Shown: one piece after another, positions 54,074 to 62,641 of the stretch
Layout of the letters: every line of letters starts with the position of its first letter
Position numbering within the stretch: position 1 is the first letter of the stretch
NCBI RefSeq assembly: GCF_017168235.1
Contig: NZ_JABFAO010000011.1
Coordinates: 245,513 to 309,512, forward strand
Length of the DNA: 64,000 nt
Direction: 5' to 3'
Source of the DNA: Rhodococcus sp. KRD197
Lineage (GTDB): Bacteria; Actinomycetota; Actinomycetes; Mycobacteriales; Mycobacteriaceae
Translations under genes and position numbers: made by a program
The notes under the pieces: model-generated
Database searches by the model: none
Told to the model about the DNA's origin: nothing
The model's input: the letters and a program-made list of their open reading frames with translations, nothing else

Positions 54074-54151
54074 TACTTCTCTCCTTCGAGGGGCTTTCCC
54101 GGTCGGCAACAACACCGCCGCCGGTGATATACCTCGACACTACGACTGTGA

Positions 54152-54180
54152 GCACGGCTCGGTCGATGACCGAGCCGTGC
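54152..54180 (-). terminator. Terminator of the uracil permease gene
   Basis: GCACGGCTCGGTC (54152-54164), loop GAT, and its exact complement (54168-54180): a 13-bp stem just beyond the permease stop (54197), reading leftward. Confidence 0.78.
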
Positions 54181-54196
54181 GTGATCGGTGACCCGT

Positions 54197-55459
54197 TTAG
54201 CGAGTCACACCTCTGCTGAGCGCCCGCATCACCGGATACCCGACGAGTATTCCGACCGATCCCCAGGCGATCCCGCCTAGTGCGATCGAACCTATCGTCA
54301 GTGTCAGATCGCCGATTCCGGCGACGAGCGCGGCGGCGACGACCGTGAGGTTGACGGGATCGGTGAAATCGACCTCGCTGTCGGTCCAGATCCGTACCCC
54401 GAGGAGACCGATCAGACCGTAGAGCACGAGGGTGGCTCCGCCGATGACTCCGTCCGGAACCGTGAAGACGAGAGCACCGAATTTCGGGGAAAATGCCAGC
54501 ACGACGGCAGTCGCGGCGGCCACCCAGTAGGCGGCGGTGGAGTAGACGCGAGTGGCTGCCATGACGCCGATGTTCTCGGCGTACGTCGTAGTACCCGAGC
54601 CTCCGCCAGCGCCCGCGAGGGTGGTGGCGAGACCGTCGGCGATGAGGGCATCACCGGCCACATCGTCGAGTGACTTGCCGGTCATCGCGGCCACTGCCTT
54701 GACGTGACCCACGTTCTCCGCGACGAGCACGATCACCACCGGTAGAGCGATGAGCACGACGGACAGCTCGAACGTCGGCCCGCGGAACTCGGGAATACCG
54801 ATCCAGGCCGCGTCGCGCATGGCACCGAGTCTGGTGTCGTCGATCTGCCCGGTGATGGCGGCGAAGACCCAACCGAGCACGACCCCGACCAAGATCCCCA
54901 GCCGTCCGAGCATCCCTGGCCCGGCGACGGTCACGAGAAGAATGGCGAACAATGTCACCGCAGCAACCAGCGGCTGCGCCTCGAACGACGACGTGGCCGC
55001 CGGAGCGAGGTTCAGTCCGATGAGCACGACTACTGCACCGGTCACCACGGGTGGCATTACCGCCTCGATGACCCGGCTGCCCGCGAATCGGACCACGAAT
55101 CCGACACCGGCCAGCACTATTCCGACCGACATGACAGCGCCGAGTTGCGCTGCCGCCCCGGATGCCTGAGTGGCGGTCAGGGGCGCGATGAACGCGAACG
55201 ACGATCCGAGATAGCTGGGAACCCGCCCGCGGGTGATGATCAGGAAGAGCGCGGTTCCGATGCCGGAGAAGAGCAGCGTGGTGGTGACCGGAAATCCCGT
55301 CACCGTGGGGACCAGGAGGGTGGCACCGAACATAGCAATGACGTGCTGCATACCGATTCCGATGGTGCGCGGCCACGTCAAACGCTGATCCGGTTCCACC
55401 ACTGCCCCTGCTGCGACGCTCTTTCCGTTGCCGTGCAGGGTCCACCCGAAGTTGCTCAC
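54197..55459 (-). CDS. Uracil/xanthine permease (NCS2 family)
   Basis: 420-aa, 14-helix proton symporter for a nucleobase. GTG 55459. Diagnostic stretches are QHVIAMFGATLLVPTVTGFP, the discontinuous helix SSFAFIAPLTATQASG, VLVAENVGHVKAVAAMTG (with the conserved Glu) and TTTYAENIGVMAATRVYS (second Glu, typical of UraA/PyrP rather than xanthine carriers). Uracil is therefore the likely substrate. It lies 23 bp from the end of ptsI on the same strand and may be read from the ptsI transcript. Confidence 0.88.
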   Translation of the reverse strand: MSNFGWTLHGNGKSVAAGAVVEPDQRLTWPRTIGIGMQHVIAMFGATLLVPTVTGFPVTTTLLFSGIGTALFLIITRGRVPSYLGSSFAFIAPLTATQASGAAAQLGAVMSVGIVLAGVGFVVRFAGSRVIEAVMPPVVTGAVVVLIGLNLAPAATSSFEAQPLVAAVTLFAILLVTVAGPGMLGRLGILVGVVLGWVFAAITGQIDDTRLGAMRDAAWIGIPEFRGPTFELSVVLIALPVVIVLVAENVGHVKAVAAMTGKSLDDVAGDALIADGLATTLAGAGGGSGTTTYAENIGVMAATRVYSTAAYWVAAATAVVLAFSPKFGALVFTVPDGVIGGATLVLYGLIGLLGVRIWTDSEVDFTDPVNLTVVAAALVAGIGDLTLTIGSIALGGIAWGSVGILVGYPVMRALSRGVTR

Positions 55460-55482
55460 GGAACCGAATACTAGAGCCGATG

Positions 55483-57240
55483 TCAGTCGAGGACGGCACC
55501 GGCCGCAGCTCGCGCTGCCGCAGCGCTGTCGGTGGAGAGCGCTGCAGCCGCCGCTTGCTTGCACTGCGCGAACGTCACCGAGGACAGTTTCGCACCGACG
55601 TGCGCCACTGCCGCGGAGGCGGCGGACAACGACGTGACGCCCAGCCCCACAAGCACGCAGGCCAGTAGCGGATCGGCGGCCGCTTCACCACAGACTCCCA
55701 CGGGCTTGCCTACCGCCGCTCCGGCCTTCGCGGTGTGCGCAACCAGGGTGATGACAGCCGGCTGCCACGGGTCGGTCAACGAGGCGAGTTGGGAGGACAT
55801 TCGGTCGGCGGCCATCGTGTACTGGGCGAGATCGTTGGTCCCGATCGACAAGAAGTCCACATGTTCGAGAATGTGCTCTGCCAGCAGCGCAGCAGCGGGG
55901 ATCTCGATCATGACGCCCGGCTTCAATCCACGCTCGCGTGCGTCGGCGGCGAACGCTGCCGCTTCCGCTGAGGTGGCGATCATCGGCGCCATCACCCACG
56001 GGGCGGAACCGGTGGCTGCTGCGGCTGCGGCGATGCCGTCGAGCTGGCGGTGGAGTATTCCCCTGTTGTTCTCCGCTATGCGAATTCCGCGAATCCCCAG
56101 GGCTGGGTTTGCTTCGTCGGCATGATTGGCGAAGCGCAGGGGCTTGTCCGAACCAGCGTCGAGGGTTCGGACGACGACCTTGCAGCCCGCGAACGCCGTC
56201 AGCACCTCGCCGTAGATCTCGGCTTGTTCGTCGACGGTCGGCTCACTGTCGCGATCGAGGAAACACAGCTCGGTGCGGAAGAGACCGATGCCCTCCGCTG
56301 CCGACTTGCGCGCTGCGCGGGCCCCCGCGCCGTCCTGAACATTGGCGAGGATGTCCACTGCGTGTCCATCGGATGTGGCACCCGGTCCGGACCACCCCGA
56401 CACCCGCTCCAGCTCGGCTCGTGCTGCTGCCACCGCGGCCTCGGCACTGTCCCGGTTCGGCTCGAGGACGATGTCTCCGGTGATCCCGTCGACAACCGCG
56501 GGCGTTCCCTCGGGCACGTCGTCGAGTTCGGCGACGGCGACCACGCACGGGATTCCGAGTTGGCGGGCGATGATCGCGGTGTGACTGGTGGGGCCACCCA
56601 GCGAGGTGGCGAGCCCGACGATCAGGTCGGGGTCGAGGCCGGCAGTGTCGGCGGGCGCCAGGTCATCGGCCAGAAGTACCGAGGGCACGCTCGGTGTGGG
56701 CACGCCCGGCTCGGACACTCCCAGAATCTCGGCGATCACTCGGTCGCGGACATCGCGTAGATCGGTGACGCGTTCAGCCATCAGCCCCCCGAGCTTGATG
56801 AACATCGCCGCGAACTGCTCGGTCGCTGCATCGGTCGCCGATGTCGCAGACGTGCCGGTTCCGATCAGTTTCTCGGCGGCGCGCAACCAGCCGCGATCCT
56901 GCGCCATCGCCGCGTTCGCGGAGAGCACCTCCGATGCAGCGCCGGTCGCGAGCTCTGCTCGTCCGCGCAGCCTTCCGGCGACGACTGCAGCTGCCGTGCG
57001 GAAACGCTCGAGTTCGGCCTCGCGTGCGTCCTCCTCGATCACCGAAGTGTCCGTGGGGACGTCAGGGCGACTGCCCGGCCGAATCACGGGTCCGTATCCC
57101 ACACCGGGAACGACCGGGGTGCCGCGCAGCACTTTCGATCCCGAGAGCGGGATGCCCTGCGCGCCTTGGGTTGCTATGCGATTCTCCCCTGCTGCTGCGG
57201 TGTCGGTCCCGTCAGCGTTCGCCCGAAGCGATCCGGTCAT
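55483..57240 (-). CDS. ptsI: PTS phosphoenolpyruvate-protein phosphotransferase (enzyme I)
   Basis: 585-aa cytosolic enzyme that takes phosphate from PEP to HPr, starting sugar uptake by group translocation. Active His is about 220 in LGGPTSHTAIIARQLGIPCV; the PEP-binding domain has EGIGLFRTELCFLDRD and VDFLSIGTNDLAQYTMAADR, with the catalytic Cys in VGVCGEAAADPLLA. The N-terminal 35 residues are unusually long and low in similarity, so the start may be internal. It is divergent from the deoR-fruK-fruA-ptsH operon and has a TTGACA-16-TAATCT promoter in the gap. Confidence 0.94.
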   Translation of the reverse strand: MTGSLRANADGTDTAAAGENRIATQGAQGIPLSGSKVLRGTPVVPGVGYGPVIRPGSRPDVPTDTSVIEEDAREAELERFRTAAAVVAGRLRGRAELATGAASEVLSANAAMAQDRGWLRAAEKLIGTGTSATSATDAATEQFAAMFIKLGGLMAERVTDLRDVRDRVIAEILGVSEPGVPTPSVPSVLLADDLAPADTAGLDPDLIVGLATSLGGPTSHTAIIARQLGIPCVVAVAELDDVPEGTPAVVDGITGDIVLEPNRDSAEAAVAAARAELERVSGWSGPGATSDGHAVDILANVQDGAGARAARKSAAEGIGLFRTELCFLDRDSEPTVDEQAEIYGEVLTAFAGCKVVVRTLDAGSDKPLRFANHADEANPALGIRGIRIAENNRGILHRQLDGIAAAAAATGSAPWVMAPMIATSAEAAAFAADARERGLKPGVMIEIPAAALLAEHILEHVDFLSIGTNDLAQYTMAADRMSSQLASLTDPWQPAVITLVAHTAKAGAAVGKPVGVCGEAAADPLLACVLVGLGVTSLSAASAAVAHVGAKLSSVTFAQCKQAAAAALSTDSAAAARAAAGAVLD

Positions 57241-57312
57241 GCGTCCTCCTCGGACTGATAGTTCTGGCCTTGCTGCTGTGGCCGACGCAATTTTATCGAC
57301 CTGTTGTGACCA

Positions 57313-57340
57313 AGATTACTCGTTGCTCTTGACATGTCAA
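57313..57340 (-). promoter_or_regulatory. ptsI promoter overlapping a regulator palindrome
   Basis: On the minus strand TTGACA (57340-57335) and TAATCT (57318-57313) are 16 bases apart, a good sigma-70 promoter for ptsI. The -35 lies in the perfect 12-bp palindrome TTGACATGTCAA (57329-57340), a plausible operator for the adjacent DeoR-type repressor. Confidence 0.6.
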
Positions 57341-57393
57341 CATATACGGGCGTAAAACAACATAAACCAACAACAACGTGGAGGGAGGCGCAG

Positions 57394-58161
57394 GTGTACG
57401 CAGAAGAACGGCAACAGGCCATCGCAGAGTTGATCAGCACTCGCGGCCGCATCTCCGTCGCCGACCTTTCCTCGACCTATGGGGTCACCACCGAGACGGT
57501 CCGACGCGACCTCGCCATCCTGGATCGTCTGGGAGTAGTTCGCCGAGTCCACGGCGGCGCAGTACCCGCGTCGGCTCTGACGGCGACCGAGCCCGGCGTC
57601 GGGGAACGTGAGTACACGCGCGCCGAACAGAAGGACGCCATCGCCGCGGCTGCTCTGGACTTCCTCCCCCCGCCCGGTGGAAGCACGGTGCTCGACGCCG
57701 GCACAACCACGGGCCGTCTTGCCGCTCTGCTGTCGAGCGAACGTGAACTCATCCTCATCACGAACTCGGTGCCCATCGGCGCTCGGGTCGCCCCCCTCAC
57801 CGGCATCAAGCTGCGCATGCTCGGTGGCCGAGTCCGGGGCACCACCCAGGCCGCTGTCGGCGAGGAGGCCCTCGCAGCCCTTGCCTGGCTGAGAACGGAC
57901 GTCGCGTTCATCGGTACCAATGCGCTGAGCCTCGGACACGGCCTGTCCACTCCGGACAGTGACGAGGCTGCCGTCAAGCGCGCGATGGTTCGGAGCGCAA
58001 ACCACGTCGTCGTGCTGGCGGACTCGTCGAAAGTCGGACGCGAGCACCTGGTGAGTTTCGCCCGTCTCGACGACATCGACGTGCTCATCACCGACGACGG
58101 CATCGACGACAACGATCACAAGAGTCTGACCGACCAAGGAATCGAGGTGGTGATCGCATGA
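57394..58161 (+). CDS. DeoR/GlpR-family repressor of the fructose operon
   Basis: 255-aa sugar-phosphate-sensing repressor. GTG 57394 with GGAGGGAGG upstream. DeoR helix-turn-helix at 4-58 (QQAIAELISTRGRISVADLS, TTETVRRDLAILDRLG, RRVHGGAV is the DeoR tail signature); the C-terminal isomerase-like sensor has LDAGTTTGRLAALL, ITNSVPIGARV and DSSKVGREHLVSFARL. It overlaps fruK by four bases, so it belongs to the fructose operon; fructose-1-phosphate is the likely inducer. A 12-bp palindrome lies 54 bp upstream. Confidence 0.9.
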   Translation: MYAEERQQAIAELISTRGRISVADLSSTYGVTTETVRRDLAILDRLGVVRRVHGGAVPASALTATEPGVGEREYTRAEQKDAIAAAALDFLPPPGGSTVLDAGTTTGRLAALLSSERELILITNSVPIGARVAPLTGIKLRMLGGRVRGTTQAAVGEEALAALAWLRTDVAFIGTNALSLGHGLSTPDSDEAAVKRAMVRSANHVVVLADSSKVGREHLVSFARLDDIDVLITDDGIDDNDHKSLTDQGIEVVIA

Positions 58162-59183
58162 TCGTCACACTGACCGCCAATCCGAGCATCGACCGCACCG
58201 TCGCACTCGAATCCCAACTGACCCGAGGTGGCGTCCATCGCGCACTGTCGACGGTGAGCGAACCCGGCGGCAAGGGAGTGAACGTCGCACGGGTCCTGAC
58301 CGCGTCCGGGGTTCAGGCCATGGCAGTTCTACCCGCCGCCGAGGGGGACCCCATTCTGGAAGCACTGACCGCGACGGGAGTGCGCTACTGCGCCATCCCG
58401 ACCAGCGGCACCGCGCGGACGAACATCACGGTCAGCGAGCCCGGCGGTACAACCACCAAGATCAACGAACCCGGTGCGACCATCACCCCGTCGACCCGAC
58501 GCGAACTGTTCGACGTCGTGCTCGATCTCGGCAGGGACGCCACCTGGGTGGTGTTGTCCGGCTCGCTTCCGCCCGGGATCTCGGTCGGCTGGTACGCCGA
58601 ACTCGTCCAAGCCCTGCGCAACACGTCCTGCAAGGTGGCCGTCGACACCTCCGATGCTCCCCTGCTCGCACTCGCCGAGGCGTTCCCGGGTGCTGCCCCC
58701 GATCTGATCAAGCCGAATTCCGAGGAGCTGGCACAGCTCACCGGGGTCGACGGTCAGCACCTCGAACGGGCCGCCGAGTCGGGAGACCCCACCGCCGCGG
58801 TCGACGCCGGGCGAATCCTGCTCTCGCGAGGAGTGGGCGCGGTATTGGCGACCCTGGGCGCCGCCGGAGCGGTCCTCGTGACGCCGGAAGGAGCCTGGTT
58901 TGCCACACCGCCGGCTATCGACGCGATCAGCACGGTCGGTGCCGGAGATTCCTCCCTTGCCGGGTACATCCTTGCGGACATCGAACGATCCTCACCTGCC
59001 GACCGCCTCCGCCGAGCGGTCGCCTACGGAACCGCAGCAACGGCGCTTCCCGGCACATCACTTCCCAACCCCGATCAGACGCACCCGGAAGCCGTAACGG
59101 TGCGAGCACTCGATTCACCCGCTACGGCACCCGCAAGTACTTCGTCCGAAGCAAGCCAACCAAGTTCGTCGACACTCTCTTAG
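58158..59183 (+). CDS. fruK: 1-phosphofructokinase
   Basis: 341-aa PfkB-family kinase converting fructose-1-phosphate to fructose-1,6-bisphosphate. N-terminal MIVTLTANPSIDRTV, VSEPGGKGVNVARVLTASG (first PfkB signature) and DAISTVGAGDSSLAGYILAD with the catalytic Asp (second signature) are present. ATG overlaps the deoR stop (ATGA), and fruA begins 9 bp after its stop, so the genes are coupled. The C-terminal 30 residues (TAPASTSSEASQPSSS) are a low-complexity tail not needed for activity. Confidence 0.94.
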   Translation: MIVTLTANPSIDRTVALESQLTRGGVHRALSTVSEPGGKGVNVARVLTASGVQAMAVLPAAEGDPILEALTATGVRYCAIPTSGTARTNITVSEPGGTTTKINEPGATITPSTRRELFDVVLDLGRDATWVVLSGSLPPGISVGWYAELVQALRNTSCKVAVDTSDAPLLALAEAFPGAAPDLIKPNSEELAQLTGVDGQHLERAAESGDPTAAVDAGRILLSRGVGAVLATLGAAGAVLVTPEGAWFATPPAIDAISTVGAGDSSLAGYILADIERSSPADRLRRAVAYGTAATALPGTSLPNPDQTHPEAVTVRALDSPATAPASTSSEASQPSSSTLS

Positions 59184-59191
59184 GAGCCGTC

Positions 59192-61249
59192 ATGTCCACA
59201 CCCTCACACGATCCCGCGATCATCGCGGAGGAGCTGATCCTCCTCGATGCGGATCTCGGCGAGTCCACAGAGTCCGTCATCGAACGGCTCTCCGAAGTGC
59301 TGGCAGGGGCAGGCCGCGCCACCGACGCAGCCCCTCTGCGCGACGCCGCCCTCGCCCGCGAAGCCCAGTCCGCCACCGGCCTTCCCGGCGGCATCGCCAT
59401 TCCGCACTGCCGGTCCGAGGCCGTCACCACGGCATCGCTCGGTTTCGCACGTCTCAACCCGAAGGTCGACTTCGGGGCCCCCGACGGCCCCGCCGATCTG
59501 GTCTTCCTCATCGCCGCACCGGAGGGAGCCGGTTCGGCACACATGAAGCTGCTGTCGAGTCTGGCGCGCGCACTCGTCAAACCGGAGTTCGTGGCATCGC
59601 TGCGAGAGGCCCCGACGGCAGCCGCCGTGGTCGCGCTCGTGGACGCGGTGATCAATCCCCCGGCCAAGAAGGTCGCCAGCACCTCCGAGGCGAAGGCCCC
59701 TGCCGGATCGCCAGCAGCGGGAGTCTCGTCCGCGACGGTCGTCGACGCGCCCACCGAGGCAGCCCGGCACATCGTCGCCGTTACCGCGTGCCCGACGGGC
59801 ATCGCCCATACCTACATGGCAGCCGACTCCCTCGTCGCCGCCGGGGACAGGGCAGGAGTCACCGTTCACGTGGAGACGCAGGGTTCGAGCGGCAGCACGC
59901 CCCTCGATCCCGCACTCATCGCGAGCGCTGCAGCCGTCATCTTCGCCACCGACGTCGGCGTCAAAGGCAAGGAGAGGTTCGGCGGCAAACCCGTCGTCTC
60001 CTCGGGCGTCAAACGTGCCATCAACGAACCGGATGTGATGGTGTCCGAAGCGCTCCGCGCCTCCGAGGACCCGAATGCAGCCACAGTCGCCGGCGACGCC
60101 TCCGCAGCGACGAGCGCCAGTAGCGCAGGAGAATTGGGCTGGGGCACCCGGATCCGGCAGATCCTGCTGACCGGTGTCAGCTACATGATCCCGTTCGTTG
60201 CCGCCGGTGGTCTGCTGATCGCGCTCGGCTTCCTCCTCGGCGGATACGAAATTTCCGACAATGCCAGTGACATCGTCATCGACAACTCGTTGGCGGAGCT
60301 TCCCGACGGCGGCATGAGGGCGTACCTCGGAGCCGTTCTGTTCCAGATCGGCGCGCTGTCGTTCAGCTTCCTCGTTCCCGCCCTCGCCGGCTACATTTCC
60401 TACGCCATCGCCGACAGACCCGGTCTCGCACCGGGCTTCACGGCAGGCGCGGTGGCAGTGTTCGTCGGAGCCGGCTTCATCGGCGGCCTCGTCGGTGGCC
60501 TGATCGCAGGCTTCGTGGCACTCTGGATCAGCAAGTGGAAGATTCCGGCCCTGCTGCGTGGACTCATGCCGGTGGTCATCATCCCGCTGTTCGCCACCTT
60601 GATCGTCGGCGGACTGATGTTCCTCGTCCTCGGCAAGCCGCTTGCCGCCATCACGAGTGGACTCACCGACTGGCTCAACGGACTCACTGGTGCATCGATC
60701 ATCATCCTGGGCATCATCCTCGGCCTGATGATGTGCTTCGACCTCGGTGGACCGGTCAACAAAGCTGCCTACGCATTCGCCACGGCAGGGCTCGTCATCA
60801 CCGACGTCGCTTCGCTGCGCATCATGGCCGCCGTGATGGCCGCCGGTATGGTTCCGCCCCTCGCGATGGCACTGGCTTCGGTTGTCCGGCCCAAGCTGTT
60901 CACCGAGGCCGAACGCGAAAACGGCAAAGCTGCCTGGTTCCTCGGTGCAGCATTCATCACCGAGGGTGCCATTCCTTTCGCCGCAGCTGACCCGCTGCGC
61001 GTCATCCCGTCCATGATGGCCGGCGGCGCACTCACCGGCGCACTCATCATGGCCACCGATGTGACCCTGAGCGCACCGCACGGCGGCCTCATCGTGTTCT
61101 TCGCGATCGGGAAGTTCCTGTGGTTCGTCTTGGCTCTCATCGCGGGAACCCTCCTGTCTGCGTTCCTCGTCGTGTTCGCCAAGCAGTTCCTCAAGGGGAA
61201 GAACACCCCCACCGACGACGTGCTCGACCCCGATCTCGTTACCGCCTGA
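59192..61249 (+). CDS. fruA: Fructose-specific PTS enzyme IIABC
   Basis: 685-aa membrane permease that phosphorylates fructose at C1 as it enters. IIA domain at 1-155 with the active His72 (GIAIPHCRSEA); IIB domain about 192-295 with phospho-Cys200 (VTACPTGIAHTYMAAD); IIC membrane domain from about 317 (RQILLTGVSYMIPFVAAGGL) to the C-terminus with about nine helices. All three PTS steps therefore lie in one protein, as in other rhodococci. It follows fruK by 9 bp and precedes ptsH by 41 bp. Confidence 0.96.
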   Translation: MSTPSHDPAIIAEELILLDADLGESTESVIERLSEVLAGAGRATDAAPLRDAALAREAQSATGLPGGIAIPHCRSEAVTTASLGFARLNPKVDFGAPDGPADLVFLIAAPEGAGSAHMKLLSSLARALVKPEFVASLREAPTAAAVVALVDAVINPPAKKVASTSEAKAPAGSPAAGVSSATVVDAPTEAARHIVAVTACPTGIAHTYMAADSLVAAGDRAGVTVHVETQGSSGSTPLDPALIASAAAVIFATDVGVKGKERFGGKPVVSSGVKRAINEPDVMVSEALRASEDPNAATVAGDASAATSASSAGELGWGTRIRQILLTGVSYMIPFVAAGGLLIALGFLLGGYEISDNASDIVIDNSLAELPDGGMRAYLGAVLFQIGALSFSFLVPALAGYISYAIADRPGLAPGFTAGAVAVFVGAGFIGGLVGGLIAGFVALWISKWKIPALLRGLMPVVIIPLFATLIVGGLMFLVLGKPLAAITSGLTDWLNGLTGASIIILGIILGLMMCFDLGGPVNKAAYAFATAGLVITDVASLRIMAAVMAAGMVPPLAMALASVVRPKLFTEAERENGKAAWFLGAAFITEGAIPFAAADPLRVIPSMMAGGALTGALIMATDVTLSAPHGGLIVFFAIGKFLWFVLALIAGTLLSAFLVVFAKQFLKGKNTPTDDVLDPDLVTA

Positions 61250-61289
61250 CACCTATCGACCACCACATACCAACGAACAGGAGTTCACC

Positions 61290-61547
61290 ATGCCCAGCAC
61301 CACAGTCACCGTCGGATCCGCCATCGGTCTGCACGCACGCCCGGCCGCACTGATCGCGGAGGCGGTCGCCGATGCCGGCGTGGACGTCACCCTCGCGGTG
61401 GAAGATCAGGAGCCGGTCGACGCCGGCTCGGCGCTGATGATCATGACTCTCGGCGCCACCAAGGGCACCGAGGTCACCGTCGAGAGCGAGGACCAGGCGG
61501 CACTCGACAAGATCGCCGGACTCGTCGCATCCGATCTGGACGCCTGA
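61290..61547 (+). CDS. ptsH: Phosphocarrier protein HPr
   Basis: 85-aa phosphate shuttle between enzyme I and FruA. His15 in GSAIGLHARPAALIAEA is the phospho-acceptor; Ser47 in DAGSALMIMTLGA corresponds to the regulatory serine of low-GC HPr, although most actinobacteria lack HPr kinase. An AGGAG lies seven bases before the ATG. End of the deoR-fruK-fruA-ptsH operon. Confidence 0.95.
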   Translation: MPSTTVTVGSAIGLHARPAALIAEAVADAGVDVTLAVEDQEPVDAGSALMIMTLGATKGTEVTVESEDQAALDKIAGLVASDLDA

Positions 61548-61564
61548 GCTGCAATCTCGAGCGG

Positions 61565-61596
61565 GTATCGAAATTCAGCAGTATCGAAAATCAGCG
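61565..61596. repeat. 16-bp tandem duplication at a convergent gene junction
   Basis: GTATCGAAATTCAGCA (61565-61580) is followed directly by GTATCGAAAATCAGCG (61581-61596), 14 of 16 identical. The second copy contains the stop (TCA, 61591-61593) of the leftward anchored protein gene. Confidence 0.75.
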
Positions 61597-62637
61597 GCGG
61601 CGCAGTGCTGATCTGACGGCGTAGGCGATCGAACCGAGTATCAGAACAGCGGCGACGGCCAGAGCACCGAGGGTCCATCGGGAATCCGATGGACCCTCGA
61701 GCTCTGTCGTCGCCTCGCTCGTATTCGGCTCTCCTACAGCGGCACTGTCGGACCGAACCAACGAAGTCGCGTCCTCGAGGACGAGGATCGGCGGCATCGG
61801 TCCGCCGGCAGCCTCGGACGCGAGAAGAAGATTGCCGTCGGCATCGAAGGCGAGCGCCTCCCCCTGCGGCTGATCAGGAACCGCTACGACAACCGGCTCT
61901 CCGGTCAGGGCCTCCACGACATCGCCGTCCTCGATCGGAAAGAGGTAGACGTCGTTGTAGGTGCGCACCGCCGCGACCGAACCGTCGATGCTGACCGCAC
62001 CGCCGGTCGCCAGAATCGAGCCGACGATGATTGGTGGTCCTCCCGGCGTCGTCGTCGGCGTGAACGCGAGCTCACCGACCTTCTCCAACGGTGTGGGGCC
62101 GGGCGAGGCCAGTTCGGAGACGCTGCGGTCGCCCTCTGGAACGTAGATGCCGCTCACACCCGTTGCGTCCTTGGTGATGATCACCGGTCGCCCACCGGGC
62201 TCGATCAGGAGCGTCTCCGCATCGTGTGGACCGTCCGGGTAGACGAGCCGATACAGCTCGCCCTGGCCGTCGGACGGTGTCATCCGCGTGAGCGCAACGG
62301 TGGGACGGAGACGCTGGTTGTCTCCGGTATCGGACAGCCACAAATCCCCGCTGTACGACCCCAGGTCCTCCACGTCGAACGGGTCGACGGGAACGTCGAG
62401 CCACCTCGAGACGGCGCATTGCCCGTCGAGAACGGCGAGGCGGTGGTCGGTGCCGCCGTCACCGATCGCGTAGGTCACCCCATCGATCACCGTCAGCCCG
62501 GACAGCTCTTCCAGACCCGGATCCGACGGCGTGCAGAGCGTTTCGAACCGTGCCGTTCCGGGCTCAGCCGTAGCCGGTCCAGCAGCGAGCACGGCCGCAA
62601 CGAGCACTGCGGGTACGACGAGAGCCGGTGAACGCAC
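61591..62637 (-). CDS. Secreted, C-terminally anchored beta-propeller-like protein
   Basis: 348 aa. GTG 62637, eight bases beyond the hflX stop. Signal peptide residues 1-24 (VVPAVLVAAVLAAGPATA, cleavage before EPG). The mature part is beta-rich with repeated propeller-like strands: YAIGDGGTDHRLAVLDG, LGSYSGDLWLSDTGDNQRL, VIITKDATGVSGIYVPEGD and ALAFDADGNLLLASEAAG. A membrane anchor near the end (LGALAVAAVLILGSIAYAVR) is followed by RRR. This suggests an enzyme or sensor domain held on the outer face of the membrane. No family assigned with certainty. Co-directional with hflX. Confidence 0.75.
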   Translation of the reverse strand: MRSPALVVPAVLVAAVLAAGPATAEPGTARFETLCTPSDPGLEELSGLTVIDGVTYAIGDGGTDHRLAVLDGQCAVSRWLDVPVDPFDVEDLGSYSGDLWLSDTGDNQRLRPTVALTRMTPSDGQGELYRLVYPDGPHDAETLLIEPGGRPVIITKDATGVSGIYVPEGDRSVSELASPGPTPLEKVGELAFTPTTTPGGPPIIVGSILATGGAVSIDGSVAAVRTYNDVYLFPIEDGDVVEALTGEPVVVAVPDQPQGEALAFDADGNLLLASEAAGGPMPPILVLEDATSLVRSDSAAVGEPNTSEATTELEGPSDSRWTLGALAVAAVLILGSIAYAVRSALRRR

Positions 62638-62641
62638 CAGG

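Noticed and set aside
59204-61252. 682-codon open frame antisense to fruA
   Set aside because: Antisense shadow of fruA; the translation is a string of Asp, Gly, Glu, His without motifs.
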